Below are positions 19,059 through 28,354 of a DNA stretch of 40,860 nucleotides, in pieces. The notes beneath the pieces are model-generated. The model saw only the letters and a program-made list of their open reading frames with translations. It made no database searches and was not told the origin of the DNA. Each line of letters opens with the position of its first letter. The stretch's first letter is position 1. A program made the position numbers and the translations under genes. Origin of the DNA: Paludibacteraceae bacterium (GTDB lineage Bacteria; Bacteroidota; Bacteroidia; Bacteroidales; Paludibacteraceae); contig JAFZEQ010000027.1 in the NCBI GenBank assembly GCA_017560605.1, forward strand, positions 1 through 40,860, given 5' to 3'.

Positions 19059-19721
19059 TCACCAAGCAATAGGAGTTAACCCATGTTGCATAAGATAATT
19101 ATTAGCTTGTGAGAAGTGTCCGCAACCTATAAACCCACGATATGCGCTCAATGGACTAGGGTGTACAGCCTCCAAGACCAAATGCTTACGCCGGTCAATA
19201 TACTTACCCTTTCGTTGTGCATAACTTCCCCACAACATAAAGACGATCTTCTCTCTTTTCTGATTCAGGGCTTGAATGGCAGCATCTGTCAGTTCCTCCC
19301 AACCTTTGCCTTGATGACTACCAGCTTTATGTGCCTCTACCGTCAAAGTAGCATTCAACAACAGAACCCCTTGCTCCGCCCAATGTGTCAAATTGCCCGA
19401 AGAAGGAATAGTTTTGCCCAAGTCACGATTAAGTTCTTTGTAAATATTCACCAACGAAGGTGGTGCAGGAATACCATCTTGAACTGAGAAGCATAATCCA
19501 TGCGCCTGATTTACATCATGATAGGGGTCTTGACCGATGATCACGACTCGCACTTTATCAAACGGACATAAATCAAATGCACGAAAAATCTGATTAGCCG
19601 GCGGAAAACATTGAGTAGTACGATAAGCATGGCGAACGAAGTCCGTCAGCAACTCGAAGTATGGTTTATCAAACTCCGTTTGCAAGGCCTCTCGCCAACT
19701 CTCATCAATACGAACTTGCAT
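19059..19721 (-). CDS. ung: Uracil-DNA glycosylase, family 1
   Basis: Removes uracil from DNA at the start of base-excision repair. 220 residues, the normal length. The water-activating motif GQDPYH is at 63-68 (catalytic Asp65), LLLNATLTV at about 120-128 contributes to uracil recognition, and HPSPLSAYRGF starts with His187, the DNA-intercalation loop His. It sits 44 nt after queA and 23 nt before polA on the same strand, so two base-excision-repair enzymes are probably made from one transcript. Confidence 0.97.
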   Translation of the reverse strand: MQVRIDESWREALQTEFDKPYFELLTDFVRHAYRTTQCFPPANQIFRAFDLCPFDKVRVVIIGQDPYHDVNQAHGLCFSVQDGIPAPPSLVNIYKELNRDLGKTIPSSGNLTHWAEQGVLLLNATLTVEAHKAGSHQGKGWEELTDAAIQALNQKREKIVFMLWGSYAQRKGKYIDRRKHLVLEAVHPSPLSAYRGFIGCGHFSQANNYLMQHGLTPIAW

Positions 19722-19765
19722 TCTGGTAAGTCCTAAAAGTTCAAAAGTTTGTAGAGTTATAAATG

Positions 19766-20872
19766 TTAATCGTTGAGGATCAACATAGCATCGCCATAAT
19801 CGCCAAATCGATAGCCCTCTTTAACAGCCTCTTTGTATGCACGCATCACATTGTCATAGCCACCAAAAGCAGCAACCATAATTAACTGTGTTGACATTGG
19901 CATATATAGGTTAACAAAGAATGCATTAGCTACTGTGAAATCATAAGGCGGGTAGATAAACTTGTTGGTCCATCCTTCGTATGCCTTCAACTGGCCATTT
20001 GTTCCAACCACATGTTCTAAAGCTCGCATAACCTCTGTACCTACGGCACAAATACGCTTTTCGCCTTCATGTGCTTTATCTACAGCCTCGACTAATTGAG
20101 GAGTAATAAAGATCTGTTCGCTTTCTACCTTGTGTTTAGACAAGTCTTCTACCTCAACTGCCTTAAAGTTACCTAGCCCCATATGCGAAGTCAAGGTATA
20201 AGTCTCGACCCCACGAATCTCAAGACGCTTGAGCAAGTTCTTTGAGAAGTGCAAGCCGGCAGCAGGTGCCGCAACCGCTCCGACCTTGTCAGCAAAAATA
20301 GTTTGATAGCGTTCCTCGTCCATTTCATCTACAGGAAGATCGCTAAACACTTCTTCATATTGTGCTAATGTCTCCTCATCCATTGGACGACGAATATATT
20401 TAGGTAGAGGAGTCACACCCATTGCATATAAGTTTTGTACAAACTCATCTCCGACATAATCAGTCAAGAAACGCAAAGTACGGCCACGAGATGTAGTATT
20501 ATCAATTACCTCTGCTACTATGGTAGCATCCTCATCAAAAAACAGCTTATTACCGATACGAATCTTACGGGCTGGATCAACTAGCACATCCCAGTAACGA
20601 TTCTCGTGTTGCAATTCACGCAACAAGAACACTTCGATATTAGCGAGTGTCTTCTCCTTTTGAGCATACAAACGCGCAGGAAATACTTTGGTGTCATTAG
20701 CCACAAACATATCTCCCTCGTCAAAATAGGAAGCTAAATCATTTATCATCTTGTGCTCGACCTCGCCGCTTTTTGCGTGCAAAACTAGTAGTCTGGCTTC
20801 ATCACGAAAACGACTAGGGAATTGAGCGATTAACTCTTCAGGTAATTTGAATTTGAAATTACTTAATCTCAT
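19766..20872 (-). CDS. queA: tRNA preQ1 ribosyltransferase-isomerase QueA
   Basis: S-adenosylmethionine:tRNA ribosyltransferase-isomerase, which converts 7-aminomethyl-7-deazaguanine in tRNA anticodons to epoxyqueuosine. 368 residues. Family segments are clear: [22 protein letters not shown] at the N-terminus, [14 protein letters not shown] and the glycine-rich [16 protein letters not shown] in the middle, [11 protein letters not shown], and [21 protein letters not shown] near the C-terminus. It overlaps truB by 14 bp, so two tRNA-modification enzymes are translationally linked. Confidence 0.97.
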   Translation of the reverse strand: MRLSNFKFKLPEELIAQFPSRFRDEARLLVLHAKSGEVEHKMINDLASYFDEGDMFVANDTKVFPARLYAQKEKTLANIEVFLLRELQHENRYWDVLVDPARKIRIGNKLFFDEDATIVAEVIDNTTSRGRTLRFLTDYVGDEFVQNLYAMGVTPLPKYIRRPMDEETLAQYEEVFSDLPVDEMDEERYQTIFADKVGAVAAPAAGLHFSKNLLKRLEIRGVETYTLTSHMGLGNFKAVEVEDLSKHKVESEQIFITPQLVEAVDKAHEGEKRICAVGTEVMRALEHVVGTNGQLKAYEGWTNKFIYPPYDFTVANAFFVNLYMPMSTQLIMVAAFGGYDNVMRAYKEAVKEGYRFGDYGDAMLILND

Positions 20873-21554
20873 TATCTATCAAATTTGTAAATTGTTCAAA
20901 TGTTATACAGTCCTCAACGCGAACATCACCTACTCTTGTTCTACGCAATGCAATCAAGTGAGCGCCACTATTCAAGCGTTGGCCAATATCACGTGCTAAA
21001 GCTCTTATGTAGGTTCCTTTTGAGCATACAATACGCAACTCCAGTTGCATATTTGTTTGATCAAAGTTCAGAATTTCAATTTCGTCTATAACAAGGAGTT
21101 TAGCTTTTAGTTCAACTTCCTCGCCTTGTCTAGCCAATTTATAAGCACGCTTACCATCGACTTTGACAGCAGAAAACATAGGCGGCACTTGCCACTGTTC
21201 TCCCTCGAAAGTAGGAATTACTTTATCAATCAAAGCGCGCGTAACGTGTTCAGTAGGATAAGTAGCATCGATCTCTTTCTCCAAGTCAAAGCTAGGAGTA
21301 GTTGCGCCCAATTGCAACATAGCTACATACTCCTTTTGATGCGTTTGTAATTGATCTATCAGTTTGGTTTTCTTGCCAGTGCAAACAACTACCACACCTG
21401 TAGCTAGTGGATCTAGAGTGCCAGAGTGACCAACTTTAAGTTTCTTGACACCCAGTTTTTTACACAAAAGCCAACGGGCTTTACCCACCACATCAAAGCT
21501 AGTCCAACGATATGGTTTGTCAAATGCTAATATCTCCCCCTCAACAAAGTCCAT
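20859..21554 (-). CDS. truB: tRNA pseudouridine synthase TruB
   Basis: Makes pseudouridine 55 in the T-loop of tRNAs. I use the ATG at 21554 ([14 protein letters not shown], 231 residues), which matches family N-termini; the frame stays open to 21596, but that extension ([14 protein letters not shown]) is translated from inside uppP and is unlike TruB. The catalytic Asp is Asp48 in [12 protein letters not shown]. Other family segments are [38 protein letters not shown] and [15 protein letters not shown]. It overlaps the uppP stop by 14 bp and queA by 14 bp, so the operon is tightly coupled. Confidence 0.95.
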   Translation of the reverse strand: MDFVEGEILAFDKPYRWTSFDVVGKARWLLCKKLGVKKLKVGHSGTLDPLATGVVVVCTGKKTKLIDQLQTHQKEYVAMLQLGATTPSFDLEKEIDATYPTEHVTRALIDKVIPTFEGEQWQVPPMFSAVKVDGKRAYKLARQGEEVELKAKLLVIDEIEILNFDQTNMQLELRIVCSKGTYIRALARDIGQRLNSGAHLIALRRTRVGDVRVEDCITFEQFTNLIDNEIK

Positions 21555-22350
21555 ATACAATAGCAAATACACCTGCCAACAAGCAGTAAATAGCAAAGTA
21601 TATCAATTTCTGACGACGAACAATATTAATCATAAAACGGCAAGCCAAGCATCCGGAAACAAAAGCGGCAACAAAACCTACCACTAATGGTAGCATGGAT
21701 ATAGAAGTAGTGGCTACCTCGCCTGTTAATACATCTAGTAATTCAAGAAAAGCCTCACCTAAAATAGGTATCAATACCATCAAGAATGAGAATTTGGTAA
21801 CGCTCTCCTTCTTGACACCACACAACAATCCAGTTGCAATAGTGGTACCACTTCTACTCAATCCTGGTAATACAGCAACGGCTTGTGAAAGGCCTATGAT
21901 GATAGCATCCTTGTAACCAACCTCATGACCTACATTGGCACGACGCTTGCTCAACCACTCGCTGAAGTACAACAACATAGCGGTAATACACAAACATATA
22001 CCTACTACCAATAGACCAGAACCAAATAGACTTTCTACTTGTTCTTTGAAGAACATACCCACTATAAATACAGGTATCATAGATACCAAAATCATAGCAA
22101 CATAGTTCTTATCATCATTCCATTTGGTTGTAGTAAATGTGCCCTTAAATAATTGAGCCACCTCTTTCCACAATATGAATAATGTAGATAATACAGTAGC
22201 AGCATGCACCACGATAGCAAAGGTCAAGTTCTCTTCACCTGCAGTACCTAATAACGCTTGTCCTATCTCTAAATGCCCAGAAGAAGAAACAGGCAAGAAC
22301 TCAGTTAAGCCTTGAACGAGACCCAATATTAATGCTTCCCACCAACTCAT
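21541..22350 (-). CDS. uppP: Undecaprenyl-diphosphatase UppP (BacA)
   Basis: Integral membrane enzyme that dephosphorylates undecaprenyl diphosphate so the lipid carrier can be reused for peptidoglycan and O-antigen synthesis; overproduction gives bacitracin resistance in other bacteria. 269 residues with about eight hydrophobic segments. The two active-site motifs are clear: [20 protein letters not shown] near 15-34 (E, S-S-G-H) and [16 protein letters not shown] near 160-175 (catalytic Arg). Start and stop overlap both neighbours (DUF3098 by 4 bp, truB by 14 bp). Confidence 0.96.
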   Translation of the reverse strand: MSWWEALILGLVQGLTEFLPVSSSGHLEIGQALLGTAGEENLTFAIVVHAATVLSTLFILWKEVAQLFKGTFTTTKWNDDKNYVAMILVSMIPVFIVGMFFKEQVESLFGSGLLVVGICLCITAMLLYFSEWLSKRRANVGHEVGYKDAIIIGLSQAVAVLPGLSRSGTTIATGLLCGVKKESVTKFSFLMVLIPILGEAFLELLDVLTGEVATTSISMLPLVVGFVAAFVSGCLACRFMINIVRRQKLIYFAIYCLLAGVFAIVYGLC

Positions 22351-22565
22351 TTATTCTTAGGTTGAAATAAAATTGCCACTATCATTGCTACAAATCCAAA
22401 TAATGCAATCATTGGACCGACAGTAATACGGCGGGTTGAAAAGATATCAGGATTAAACTCAGTTGCACCACTTGGCGAACCTGCCATTAATGCAAATCCT
22501 ACTATAATAATGACAACACTAACAACAATAGCTATAGCGTTGTATTTTGACAAATTAAATTTCAT
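22347..22565 (-). CDS. DUF3098 small membrane protein
   Basis: 72-residue protein with two hydrophobic segments (about 9-30 and 48-66) separated by a loop containing [15 protein letters not shown], the conserved core of DUF3098 proteins. These occur in Bacteroidota, commonly between ftsX and uppP as here. Function is unknown; position and overlap (11 bp with ftsX, 4 bp with uppP) suggest a role in division or envelope assembly. Confidence 0.87.
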   Translation of the reverse strand: MKFNLSKYNAIAIVVSVVIIIVGFALMAGSPSGATEFNPDIFSTRRITVGPMIALFGFVAMIVAILFQPKNK

Positions 22566-23436
22566 ATAATTTACCTGTTTTCATTCGGATATATCGATTT
22601 GTAGCTATCAAAGAAGCGACAAAAGTAATTACAAATCCACTAATGAATACGAGTCCCACGATAGAACCTACAGTAAAGTGTGTCAATGGGAATAGTTGTA
22701 ATCCAAATCGATTTAAGCAATAATAATACACTAGAGCTAACAATCCGCAAGCGATTACAGATGCCTCTACACCTAGCCAAAGGTTTCTACGAACAAACGG
22801 CCACTTAACCACCCAAGGGGTTGCACCTACGAGACACATAGTATTGATAATAAATCGCTTTGAATAGATTTGCAATTGAATAGTGTTAGCAATTAGCAAT
22901 AGCGCTATAACCAACAAAGCCAATGCTACTACCAATAGTATTAAAACTACCTTGTTGACATTATCATTCAAAGTATTCACAATATCAGCATGATATATCA
23001 CTTTGTCCACATATGTCAAAGCTGATATTTTGTTATCAATAGCTTGAATACTATCTGTCTGAGTATAAGTTTCTTGCAGACGCAATTCAAAAGCATCAGT
23101 TAACGGATTATAACCCAAGAACTTCTCAGGATCTTCACCTAAAGTCTCAATATGCTCTTGCAACGCCTGTTCACGAGAAATATATTTTGACTCCAAAACA
23201 AATGGATATGTATCTATCAACGATTTCATATGCTCAACCTCTTCAGGTGAAGCCTCTTCGCTCATAACTACAGTCAAGACAACATTCTCGCGCACATGAC
23301 GAATCAAATTGCGTGCAGACATCAAGACAAGACTTTCTAGACCTATCAAAAACAACACCAACGATACAGAGATCGTGGTTGTAAAGTACATATTAAAAAA
23401 TCGACGCTGTTTCATTATGGAAGAAAGGGCGGTCAT
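22555..23436 (-). CDS. ftsX: Cell division protein FtsX
   Basis: Permease-like partner of the FtsE ATPase, which transmits a signal across the inner membrane to peptidoglycan hydrolases at the septum. 293 residues. One N-terminal membrane segment (about 20-42) is followed by a periplasmic domain (ASPEEVEHMKSLIDT, LGEDPEKFLGYNPLTDAFEL, typical of FtsX) and three further membrane segments from about 165. The first ATG at 23436 lies in the loop of a strong hairpin. A second in-frame ATG at 23415 (MKQRRFFNMYFTT, 286 residues) is outside it and fits the family equally well. ftsE is not in the window. Confidence 0.92.
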   Translation of the reverse strand: MTALSSIMKQRRFFNMYFTTTISVSLVLFLIGLESLVLMSARNLIRHVRENVVLTVVMSEEASPEEVEHMKSLIDTYPFVLESKYISREQALQEHIETLGEDPEKFLGYNPLTDAFELRLQETYTQTDSIQAIDNKISALTYVDKVIYHADIVNTLNDNVNKVVLILLVVALALLVIALLLIANTIQLQIYSKRFIINTMCLVGATPWVVKWPFVRRNLWLGVEASVIACGLLALVYYYCLNRFGLQLFPLTHFTVGSIVGLVFISGFVITFVASLIATNRYIRMKTGKLYEI

Positions 23437-23445
23437 GAACCGCCC
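23427..23445 (-). terminator. GC-rich hairpin between gldN and ftsX
   Basis: A perfect 7-bp stem (GGGCGGT/ACCGCCC) with a 5-nt loop lies 13 nt after the gldN stop. On the minus strand it is followed by TTTCTT. It looks like a modest intrinsic terminator for the secretion operon, yet its loop holds the first possible ftsX ATG, so it could instead be an attenuator or a structure controlling ftsX translation. Confidence 0.6.
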
Positions 23446-23458
23446 TGCTGATCTTCAA

Positions 23459-24412
23459 TTAATATTCCCACAAATCTTGTTCCACAGTTAGCAATTCTGT
23501 TTCGATGCGTCTTTGTTCTGCTTGCATCCCTTCGTAAGTATCAGCTAATTGCGGAATCATTTTATCATATACATTGTTCATACCCAGTAGATATGAGCTG
23601 TACATCTTCTTTGCAAAGAAGTCATCAAATGTAACACCCTTGCTATCATTGTCGGTAGTAGCAACAAGTTGCTGTGCCATATAAGGACGGAATGAGTCAA
23701 ATGGTACCCAGAACAAAATCTGACCATAGAGAGCATCCATTACAGAAGTTTCCTCTGTCATATATGGGTTATTGTCAGGATTCATAGGTGCAATAGCCAT
23801 AATCTTTGAGTATACGCGTGAATAATGCTTATCAAAGAAGATCACCTCTTGAATCATATACTTCAAAGTATTTCTAGCGAAACCTTCGTAAGAATATGAA
23901 TTAAATTTCCAGGTATCAGTCTTTGCATCATAATTCAACAGCATATAGATTGACTTTGAGATATCAGCTGCTGTTGGATCCTCGACTACAGCCTCACCCT
24001 TTCGGTCTGTATTGAGCAAAGTAGGAATATCCTTTTTTTCAAAAGGATTAACATTAAAATAAGGTTTAATGTCGCCCACTACAGGACTCTTTGGATAAAT
24101 AGGCATACCTTTCTCTATGGCGCGCAACATAGTACGGAACAAAGATGCGAACATAGGATCATCGGGATTTGTAGGACTGTAAAGTGGATAATTTTGCTTG
24201 AATCGCAAATCAATGATACGATATACCACTCTAGACCATACTACATCATCAGCACGGTGATTAATAGTCACAAGAGGTTTAGTTGGATCTACCGACTCTT
24301 GAGTTTCAAAGTTGATAAGACCCATATCGTCAAAAAACGAATTTACTTGATGCTGCGCATTACTCATTAAGCAACCGAGCAATACAACTAAAAGAACACT
24401 AATTTTTTTCAT
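23459..24412 (-). CDS. gldN: Type IX secretion protein GldN/PorN
   Basis: Periplasmic component of the type IX secretion system, which binds the GldK/PorK lipoprotein ring at the outer membrane. 317 residues with a signal peptide ending around MSNAQ (residue 19). Conserved family segments are DDVVWSRVVYRIIDLRFKQNYPLY, MYSSYLLGMNNVYDKM and the Pro/Asp-rich TNPDDPMFASLFRTML. It is the last gene of porP-gldK-gldL-gldM-gldN, 10 nt from gldM, and is followed by a hairpin before ftsX. Confidence 0.93.
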   Translation of the reverse strand: MKKISVLLVVLLGCLMSNAQHQVNSFFDDMGLINFETQESVDPTKPLVTINHRADDVVWSRVVYRIIDLRFKQNYPLYSPTNPDDPMFASLFRTMLRAIEKGMPIYPKSPVVGDIKPYFNVNPFEKKDIPTLLNTDRKGEAVVEDPTAADISKSIYMLLNYDAKTDTWKFNSYSYEGFARNTLKYMIQEVIFFDKHYSRVYSKIMAIAPMNPDNNPYMTEETSVMDALYGQILFWVPFDSFRPYMAQQLVATTDNDSKGVTFDDFFAKKMYSSYLLGMNNVYDKMIPQLADTYEGMQAEQRRIETELLTVEQDLWEY

Positions 24413-24422
24413 ATAAAGTTAA

Positions 24423-25961
24423 TTATCTAAGTTCTAAAGCTATAGGATATAAGCTTTCTGTTCGACCTGCTCCAGAAGCTTTAATGTTCACAAATGAAAC
24501 TGTACTTCCTTGTCGCAAAGTTCTAATTGCACTTATGGCAGCGTCATTCAAACGGCTTCCGTTAACAGAAATAGTTTGTCCGTTTGGTAATTTAACTTGG
24601 AAGCTGGTAATTGACCATTGTACAGGCACTACGGCATCCACATTTGCTGCCAACTTGTTACTTGGATTAGTCAAGGCTCCCATACTTACTTTACCATCTT
24701 TTATAGGATTACCATTAACCTCGAAGCATGCAACAGGAGAAGGCAAGCTCTTAACGCGATACTCATAAGATCCCATCAATCGTGTAGTACCTTCCATCTT
24801 GGCATGTACATTGAGTTTAACAGTACCTCCGCCAGAAGGTCTTACGATCCAGTCGGCACCACTTTTCGACACGCTTGCACCATTAGCAGATAAAGTCACA
24901 TCTTGGTCACTTACACCTGGCACAGAAACAGAGAACTTATTATTCCAACCGCTGAATAGTATATTCAATTCCTTATTAGATACAGTAGCACTTGGTGCGC
25001 CTACAGTATACTCGCGCTCAAATGGCAATGATTGCATTTGACCACTCTTATCCATATAACATACTTTACCAGTAATTTTCTTACGACCTACAGAAGTAGC
25101 TACTACCTCATAGATACCATTACTGCCAATTCTGCTACCGTTTACATAGTATTCAGGTGCTTGTGTAGAGTCCATAGCAGCCAAAACTACTTGAGCACGG
25201 TACTTGCTACCTTGCACGACATAGTCAGCAGAAGGAATAATATGAGCACCGAACTTGTTTACACGCAAGTCAGAAGCATCAGTTTGCGTCAACAAATAGC
25301 GTACTGCACGACCCTCGCAATGACGGATATCACTCTGCAATTTGGTCAACACTGTAAGTGTAGCACACATTGGCATTTCGTAGAAAATACTGTTTTCCCA
25401 AGAGATTGAGTCACCCTCAGCATTAACACCCATAGGAGTTGAGAAGGTCTCCATAAACTCGCGATTCAACATAGCATCTTCATCACCAGTAACACGGATC
25501 ATAAAGTCACGATACTCTTCAATCTTTTTCTTCAAGACCAATGCATTGCCTTCGTTAATACCATATCTTTGAGGTATATTGGTATCATCTTGCTTACTTA
25601 GATCACGAACTTTCGCATTCTTTGATGCTGCAGCACCATCTGCAAGAGCAACCATCTCATCTTTGAAGGTTTGCACATACTCATAAAACTCTTGAGATTT
25701 TTGTTGCACTAACATCGCACTATCATACCAAGGTTTAACCTTCTCTTGGTTTTGTGCCAAAGCTGCTTTGAAGTCATAATATGTCTTACGGTTACCTTCA
25801 TCCATGGTTTCGATAGTTGCATGTAGACTATCGTCCACTTGAGCATAACCATTTAATATGGCTGCACTAACATTGAGCGCCAACATAGCGGTCAACACCA
25901 AGTACATCATACTAATCATCTTTTGTCTCGGGGTTTCCGGACAATTCTTTGCTCCACCCAT
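24423..25961 (-). CDS. gldM: Type IX secretion motor protein GldM/PorM
   Basis: 512-residue inner-membrane protein that forms, with GldL, the proton-driven rotary motor powering type IX secretion and gliding. One membrane helix near residues 16-38 (MISMMYLVLTAMLALNVS) is preceded by the family-typical PETPRQKMIS. A long periplasmic region follows, with the known D1-D4 plan: a helical domain to about residue 230, then three beta-rich domains. The terminal domain includes PVACFEVNGNPIKDGKVS and ends in the IALELR strand. It sits 10 nt from gldN. Confidence 0.95.
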   Translation of the reverse strand: MGGAKNCPETPRQKMISMMYLVLTAMLALNVSAAILNGYAQVDDSLHATIETMDEGNRKTYYDFKAALAQNQEKVKPWYDSAMLVQQKSQEFYEYVQTFKDEMVALADGAAASKNAKVRDLSKQDDTNIPQRYGINEGNALVLKKKIEEYRDFMIRVTGDEDAMLNREFMETFSTPMGVNAEGDSISWENSIFYEMPMCATLTVLTKLQSDIRHCEGRAVRYLLTQTDASDLRVNKFGAHIIPSADYVVQGSKYRAQVVLAAMDSTQAPEYYVNGSRIGSNGIYEVVATSVGRKKITGKVCYMDKSGQMQSLPFEREYTVGAPSATVSNKELNILFSGWNNKFSVSVPGVSDQDVTLSANGASVSKSGADWIVRPSGGGTVKLNVHAKMEGTTRLMGSYEYRVKSLPSPVACFEVNGNPIKDGKVSMGALTNPSNKLAANVDAVVPVQWSITSFQVKLPNGQTISVNGSRLNDAAISAIRTLRQGSTVSFVNIKASGAGRTESLYPIALELR

Positions 25962-26002
25962 AGTTTAAATATTATTTTTTTGTTTGATGGTAAACGTTTG
26001 TA

Positions 26003-26923
26003 TTAGAGAGCATTAAGCATATTACCATATACTTTATTCAAGTCAGCCACTTGGCTAGCTAATTGTTGAGCACCAGCTGCGTAAGCCTCATGACTCTTCA
26101 TTGCCTCAGCAGATGCAGCTGTCAATGTTTGTACATTGGTAGCTAGAGCCTCTACTTGGGTAGTTACATTAACAACCTTCTCTGTTTGAGCCTTGTATGC
26201 GTCTACTTGTGCTTGCAATGAGTTCAATTGCAACTCATAGATTGCATTCATTTTTTGCAAATAATCAGATGCGCTAGCTACTTGTGTATCACACTCTTTA
26301 GCACCAGCCACAACCTTTTGCATATCCTCGTTTACTTGAGCGTAAGTCTCGCCCAAAGCAGCGCTCTTCTCTGTCATCACCTTACCTGCTTGTGCAAATT
26401 GCTCAGCAGTTTGACTAGCAGCCTCCAATTTGCTAACCAAGTTTTTGGTTACAGAAGCCACATCACCAAGATCTTTGAATTGCTCTGCAGTCTTAGCCAA
26501 GTTAACTACACCTGCGCCTACTGCTGCAGCCTCTACTACTGGAGCAGAAACAGCTGGAGCTGCTGGAGCAGGAGCGGCTTGACCATCTGCAACACCACCC
26601 AACAATGTAGGACAAGGACGATCCTTCATTTCCTCTAATACTTTAGGATCAGCTCCATGGCCAATCAATTGAGGGAAGACATTATTCCAATGAAACTCTG
26701 TATGAGGTTTGTCTAAACAACCTAAAGCGAACAAGAAAGCCTCAATACCCATACCTACCATCAACATAGGACCGGCACCTGGCAAGTGCATAATCTTAAA
26801 CAACGCACCAATAATTACGACAGATGCACCCAAAGAATATACTGCACCTACTACTTTTTTACCTTGGTAAGACTCATACCAGTGCATGAAGCCTCTTTTC
26901 TTAGTTCCTTTATCTGCTTTCAT
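26003..26923 (-). CDS. gldL: Type IX secretion motor protein GldL/PorL
   Basis: 306-residue inner-membrane stator of the type IX motor. Two N-terminal helices (about 24-46 and 51-70, in AVYSLGASVVIIGALFKIMHL and GPMLMVGMGIEAFLFALG) include Glu61, which aligns with the membrane glutamate known to be essential for proton use by GldL. A linker rich in Ala and Pro (about 115-140) and a long cytoplasmic coiled coil rich in Ala, Gln and Lys (about 150-300) follow. Its position between gldK and gldM matches Porphyromonas and Flavobacterium. Confidence 0.94.
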   Translation of the reverse strand: MKADKGTKKRGFMHWYESYQGKKVVGAVYSLGASVVIIGALFKIMHLPGAGPMLMVGMGIEAFLFALGCLDKPHTEFHWNNVFPQLIGHGADPKVLEEMKDRPCPTLLGGVADGQAAPAPAAPAVSAPVVEAAAVGAGVVNLAKTAEQFKDLGDVASVTKNLVSKLEAASQTAEQFAQAGKVMTEKSAALGETYAQVNEDMQKVVAGAKECDTQVASASDYLQKMNAIYELQLNSLQAQVDAYKAQTEKVVNVTTQVEALATNVQTLTAASAEAMKSHEAYAAGAQQLASQVADLNKVYGNMLNAL

Positions 26924-26970
26924 AGCTTTTTTATATATAATATATTATAATGTTAATACTAAATAAATAA

Positions 26971-28329
26971 TTACTCACCAATTGCTGAACGAACACAACG
27001 GAATCCGATGTACGAACGAGCCTCGCCTTGATATTCATATGTACGAACACCACATTGCAAATAGTAGCTAATATCTTTCCAGCTACCACCTTTAACCACT
27101 TTACGCTTCTTGCTATCTGGGTCATCTTTGTGTGCAACATATGGATATTCTGGGTTGATATCATGTACTTGCAAGTTAGAAGAACTTGAGTAAGCAGAAG
27201 CAGTCCACTCTGCTACGTTACCAGCCATATCATACAAACCGAAATCGTTTGGTTTGAATTTACCTACAGCCATGGTAGCAGCACCAGTATCATTGTGATA
27301 TGAACCACGGTAAGGCTTAAAGTTAGCCAGGTAGCAACCCTCGTTGTCACGAGCATATTTATCACCCCATGGGTACATTGATGCACGACGACCACCACGA
27401 GCTGCATATTCCCACTCAGCCTCAGTTGGGAGACGATATTGATTTGCTATTTGTTTACCTACATTACGCAAGTAATCTGTACGCCATTGGCAGAAAGCAT
27501 GAGCTTGCTCCCATGTTACACCCACTACTGGATAATCAGCATAGCCAGGCATGCTGAAGTATGAGTACAACAATGGATCATTGAAAGAGAATTCGAAGTC
27601 ACGAACCCAAACAGCTGTATCTGGATATACACAGATAATCGCATTGGTTCTCAAATCTTTAGGTTCTTTTAAAGGACGAGTAATAGTTTTTGAATTGATA
27701 CCATTCTCATCTACCCAGAAAGTATCTACTTTAACAGAAGCATTCGCTGGATAACGACCTGTTGACACATCAAAACGATTGTTTCTTGCAGTGGCTGCAT
27801 CTAGGTTAATCCAGCTATAGTTATAACGTAAATCGCCGGTACGCAAGCCGCCATATCCTTCGTCATAGAACATTGGAGCTAGGGCTTCAAAAACATCTTG
27901 ATTCTCTGGATCTAATCTATCTTTCCAAGGAAGTTTCTTAGACCAGTTAATCTTTGGCTCCTGACCATCGCGTTTAGAAGGAATTGCATATTCACTATCC
28001 TCTCCCTGAGCTTCAATCAAACGACTATACGCAATACTATCACGAACCCAATGCACAAACTGACGATACTCGCTATTGGTAATCTCGGTAGCATCCATCC
28101 AGAACGCACTTACAGAAACCATTACATTGTTGTCATTTTGTGTAAAAATAGCAGATTGTTCATTCGCACCCATCAAGAAGGCACCTTTACGAATAAACAC
28201 CATACCATAAGGATCAACATCCCTAGTTGGACCTGTAGTGTATGCACCTGTCAACTCACCTGCAGGCTTATTACACGCAGACAAACCGAGCGCCAACATA
28301 ATTATTGGCAAAAACTTTGCAACTTTCAT
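26971..28329 (-). CDS. gldK: Type IX secretion lipoprotein GldK/PorK
   Basis: 452-residue outer-membrane lipoprotein that forms the periplasmic ring with GldN. The lipobox is GLSAC (Cys near 19). The body is a formylglycine-generating-enzyme/sulfatase-modifying (FGE) fold, used structurally here: GMVFIRKGAFLMGANEQ near 42-58, YPVVGVTWEQAHAFCQWR, NQYRLPTEAEWEYAARGG, FGLYDMAGNVAEWTASAY, and the C-terminal GGSWKDISYYLQCGVRTY with IGFRCVRS. It is 25 nt downstream of porP and about 47 nt before gldL. Confidence 0.95.
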   Translation of the reverse strand: MKVAKFLPIIMLALGLSACNKPAGELTGAYTTGPTRDVDPYGMVFIRKGAFLMGANEQSAIFTQNDNNVMVSVSAFWMDATEITNSEYRQFVHWVRDSIAYSRLIEAQGEDSEYAIPSKRDGQEPKINWSKKLPWKDRLDPENQDVFEALAPMFYDEGYGGLRTGDLRYNYSWINLDAATARNNRFDVSTGRYPANASVKVDTFWVDENGINSKTITRPLKEPKDLRTNAIICVYPDTAVWVRDFEFSFNDPLLYSYFSMPGYADYPVVGVTWEQAHAFCQWRTDYLRNVGKQIANQYRLPTEAEWEYAARGGRRASMYPWGDKYARDNEGCYLANFKPYRGSYHNDTGAATMAVGKFKPNDFGLYDMAGNVAEWTASAYSSSSNLQVHDINPEYPYVAHKDDPDSKKRKVVKGGSWKDISYYLQCGVRTYEYQGEARSYIGFRCVRSAIGE

Positions 28330-28354
28330 ATATTAATTATTTGTTTGTTTTTCT

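Noticed and set aside
21555..21596. Longer start for truB
   Set aside because: The extra residues come from within uppP and do not resemble TruB; ATG at 21554 matches family N-termini.
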